Assembly (NCBI GenBank): GCA_016303265.1
Contig: JAEDLZ010000027.1
Span: 1-15,115 of the forward strand
DNA from: Clostridiales bacterium
Lineage (GTDB): Bacteria > Bacillota > Clostridia > Monoglobales > Monoglobaceae
Direction: 5' to 3'
DNA length: 15,115 nucleotides
A program made the position numbers and the translations under genes. Under the pieces are notes generated by a model. The model saw nothing but the letters and a program-made list of their open reading frames with translations, did no database searches and was not told the DNA's origin. This document shows positions 13,919 through 15,115 of the stretch, piece after piece; the first letter of the stretch is position 1, and each line of letters opens with the position of its first letter.

Positions 13919-14071
13919 CCCGTTTACGCCGCAAAAAATCATTTTATGCCCGAAACTTTGTATTCCGCGCAACAGCCCTGCTTAATGGCTGACAGGACTT
14001 ATAAGAGCGGCTGCTCTGATGCGTGTTGACGAATACAGAATTTTTGCGGGCAATTCAAGTTACGGGCAATT
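13919..14071 (-). ncRNA. Multibranched structured element between rbfA and nrnA
   Basis: In the gap between two operon genes, nested stems are visible: GCCCGT/ACGGGC (13919-13924/14062-14067), CCGCAAAAA/TTTTTGCGG (13929-13937/14041-14049), TGTATTC/GAATACA (13959-13965/14031-14037) and CAACA/TGTTG (13970-13974/14024-14028). They enclose two hairpins, CAGCC/GGCTG (13973-13977/13987-13991) and AGAGC/GCTCT (14004-14008/14013-14017). A direct repeat, CGGGCAATT, occurs at 14047-14055 and 14063-14071. It may be a structured RNA segment of the operon message or a MITE-like insertion. The strand is assumed from the operon. Confidence 0.45.
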
Positions 14072-14105
14072 TAAATCCGAAATATCATAATTTCATTGCC
14101 GCCTG

Positions 14106-14447
14106 TTAAAGGTTTTTTAAAACCTCGTTTATATGCGAGCCATACTCTATAGAATCGTCCAAAACAAAGCTGAATTCAGGCGTGTATCTAAGGTCAATCC
14201 GGTTTCCGATTTCCTTTCTTATAAATCCCGACGCACCTGCTAAGGCACAAAGCGCATCCTTCTTCGTCTTATCATCCCCAAAAACGCTTATATACGCCTT
14301 TGCGAAGCGTAAATCCTTTGTAACCGTTACATTAATAACGGAAACCATAGTCCCTTTAAGGCGCGGGTCTTTCAGGGCCCTTATAACAAAGCTCAGCTCC
14401 TTTTTGACTTCTTCGGAAATTCTGTCTATTCTGTTATACGCTCCCAT
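14106..14447 (-). CDS. rbfA: 30S ribosome-binding factor A
   Basis: RbfA is a small KH-fold protein that binds immature 30S subunits near the 5' end of 16S rRNA and helps the last maturation steps, especially in the cold. The 113 residues match the family: RIDRISEEVKKELSFVI (6-22), the KDPRLKGTMVSVINVTVTKDLRFAKAY block (26-52), and FIRKEIGNRIDLRYTPEFSFVLDDSIEYG (75-103) before the C-terminus. ATG 14447 follows AAAGGA about eight bases away. The infB stop lies 16 bases upstream, and the gene order infB-rbfA is near universal in bacteria. Confidence 0.97.
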   Translation of the reverse strand: MGAYNRIDRISEEVKKELSFVIRALKDPRLKGTMVSVINVTVTKDLRFAKAYISVFGDDKTKKDALCALAGASGFIRKEIGNRIDLRYTPEFSFVLDDSIEYGSHINEVLKNL

Positions 14448-14463
14448 TTCATATTCCTTTCAG

Positions 14464-15115
14464 TTATTCGGGCATTATCTGTTCCATAACATAGGCTTCG
14501 ACAACATCGCCCTCTTTTATATCGTTGAATTTTTCGATGCTGATACCGCACTCATAACCCGATGCGACCTCTTTCACATCATCCTTAAACCTCTTAAGTG
14601 AAGCGAGATTGCCCTCATGGATAACTATACCGTCACGGACAACACGGACAAGACTGTTTCTCTGAATCTTTCCGTCGGTTACATATGCGCCGCCGATTGT
14701 TCCCACTCCCGACACCTTAAAGGTTGTTCTTATCTCAACATGGCCGAGAACACTCTCCTTATATTTCGGAGCAAGCATACCTTTCATAGCCGCCTCAATA
14801 TCCTCAATTGCGTCATAAATAACACGATAAAGTCTTATGTCAACCTCGGCGTCGTCTGCCGCGATTACAGCACCGGGGGTAGGTCTTACATTGAACCCGA
14901 CAATTATGGCATTTGACGCACTGGCAAGCATAACATCAGACTCATTCACCGCTCCCACCGCACCGTGGATAACATTCACCTTTACTTCCTCGTTGGTTAT
15001 TCTTTCAAGGGACTGGCGCACCGCCTCAACAGAGCCCTGAACATCCGCCTTGACTATAATATCAAGGTTCTTCATCTTGCCCTCTTCGATATGCTCAAAC
15101 AGATTATCCAGAGAT
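14464..15115 (-). CDS. infB: Translation initiation factor IF-2, C-terminal part (5' end outside window)
   Basis: Only the last about 217 codons are present; the frame stays open to the window edge and the N-terminal and GTPase domains lie beyond 15115. The visible part starts just before the junction DNLFEHIEEGK and contains domain III with VKADVQGSVEAV, GAVGAVNESDVMLA and GFNVRPTPGA. Domain IV (C2) follows, which binds fMet-tRNA: GHVEIRTTFKVSGVGTIGGAYVTDGKI, NLASLKRFKDDVKEVASGYECGI and the ending EAYVMEQIMPE. IF-2 places initiator tRNA on the 30S subunit and promotes subunit joining. The internal ATG at 15075 is not the start: the sequence before it is typical IF-2 and in frame. It is the first visible gene of the operon running leftward. 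Confidence 0.97.
   Translation of the reverse strand, partial: SLDNLFEHIEEGKMKNLDIIVKADVQGSVEAVRQSLERITNEEVKVNVIHGAVGAVNESDVMLASASNAIIVGFNVRPTPGAVIAADDAEVDIRLYRVIYDAIEDIEAAMKGMLAPKYKESVLGHVEIRTTFKVSGVGTIGGAYVTDGKIQRNSLVRVVRDGIVIHEGNLASLKRFKDDVKEVASGYECGISIEKFNDIKEGDVVEAYVMEQIMPE

Noticed and set aside
1..15115. CRISPR array, phage module, toxin-antitoxin pair or insertion sequence with transposase
   Set aside because: No regularly spaced repeats and no cas, integrase, structural phage, toxin or transposase protein is encoded in the window.

Overview
The window looks like chromosomal DNA of a low-to-moderate GC Firmicute, most likely a member of the Clostridia (Oscillospiraceae/Lachnospiraceae-like gut lineages). 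This rests on strong AGGAGG ribosome binding sites, sigma-A promoters with 17-base spacers, a Cys-rich Lgt signature (GRIGCFLGGCCYG), an S-layer/stalk-type copper amine oxidase N-domain protein, and the classical Firmicute nusA-infB operon order. The genus cannot be told from sequence alone.

Left part, mostly + strand (1-5756). The 3' part of a tRNA-Glu(CTC) is followed by a strong terminator. A stand-alone cytoplasmic GH13 glucosidase with its own promoter comes next. Then there is a three-gene cell-envelope signalling unit: an ECF sigma factor, a single-pass membrane anti-sigma-like protein and a secreted copper-amine-oxidase-N/stalk protein. After that come an aldo/keto reductase and a small cupin.

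Middle part (5757-8377). On the - strand lie lgt (prolipoprotein diacylglyceryl transferase), with a DUF4190-like small membrane protein upstream of it, and a tRNA-Thr(GGT) with a perfect consensus promoter and a strong terminator. On the + strand a 58-residue ribbon-helix-helix-like protein gene lies isolated in otherwise gene-poor, AT-rich DNA.

Right part, - strand (8378-15115). This is the translation/RNA-processing operon read right to left: infB (3' part), rbfA, nrnA, truB, ribF, rpsO, pnp. truB and ribF overlap by ATGA. rpsO has an additional consensus promoter overlapping the ribF stop codon.

The most unusual content is intergenic. Two copies of a roughly 150-158 bp nested palindromic element (4174-4331 and 8221-8370) share terminal inverted repeats of the type GGGCTGC and an inner terminator-like hairpin, and they differ by compensatory base changes in both stems. 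Two further large structured gaps interrupt the infB-pnp operon: one between rpsO and pnp, closed by a perfect 16 bp stem, and a multibranched one between rbfA and nrnA. They may be RNA regulators, RNase processing sites or MITE-like insertions; the sequence alone does not decide.
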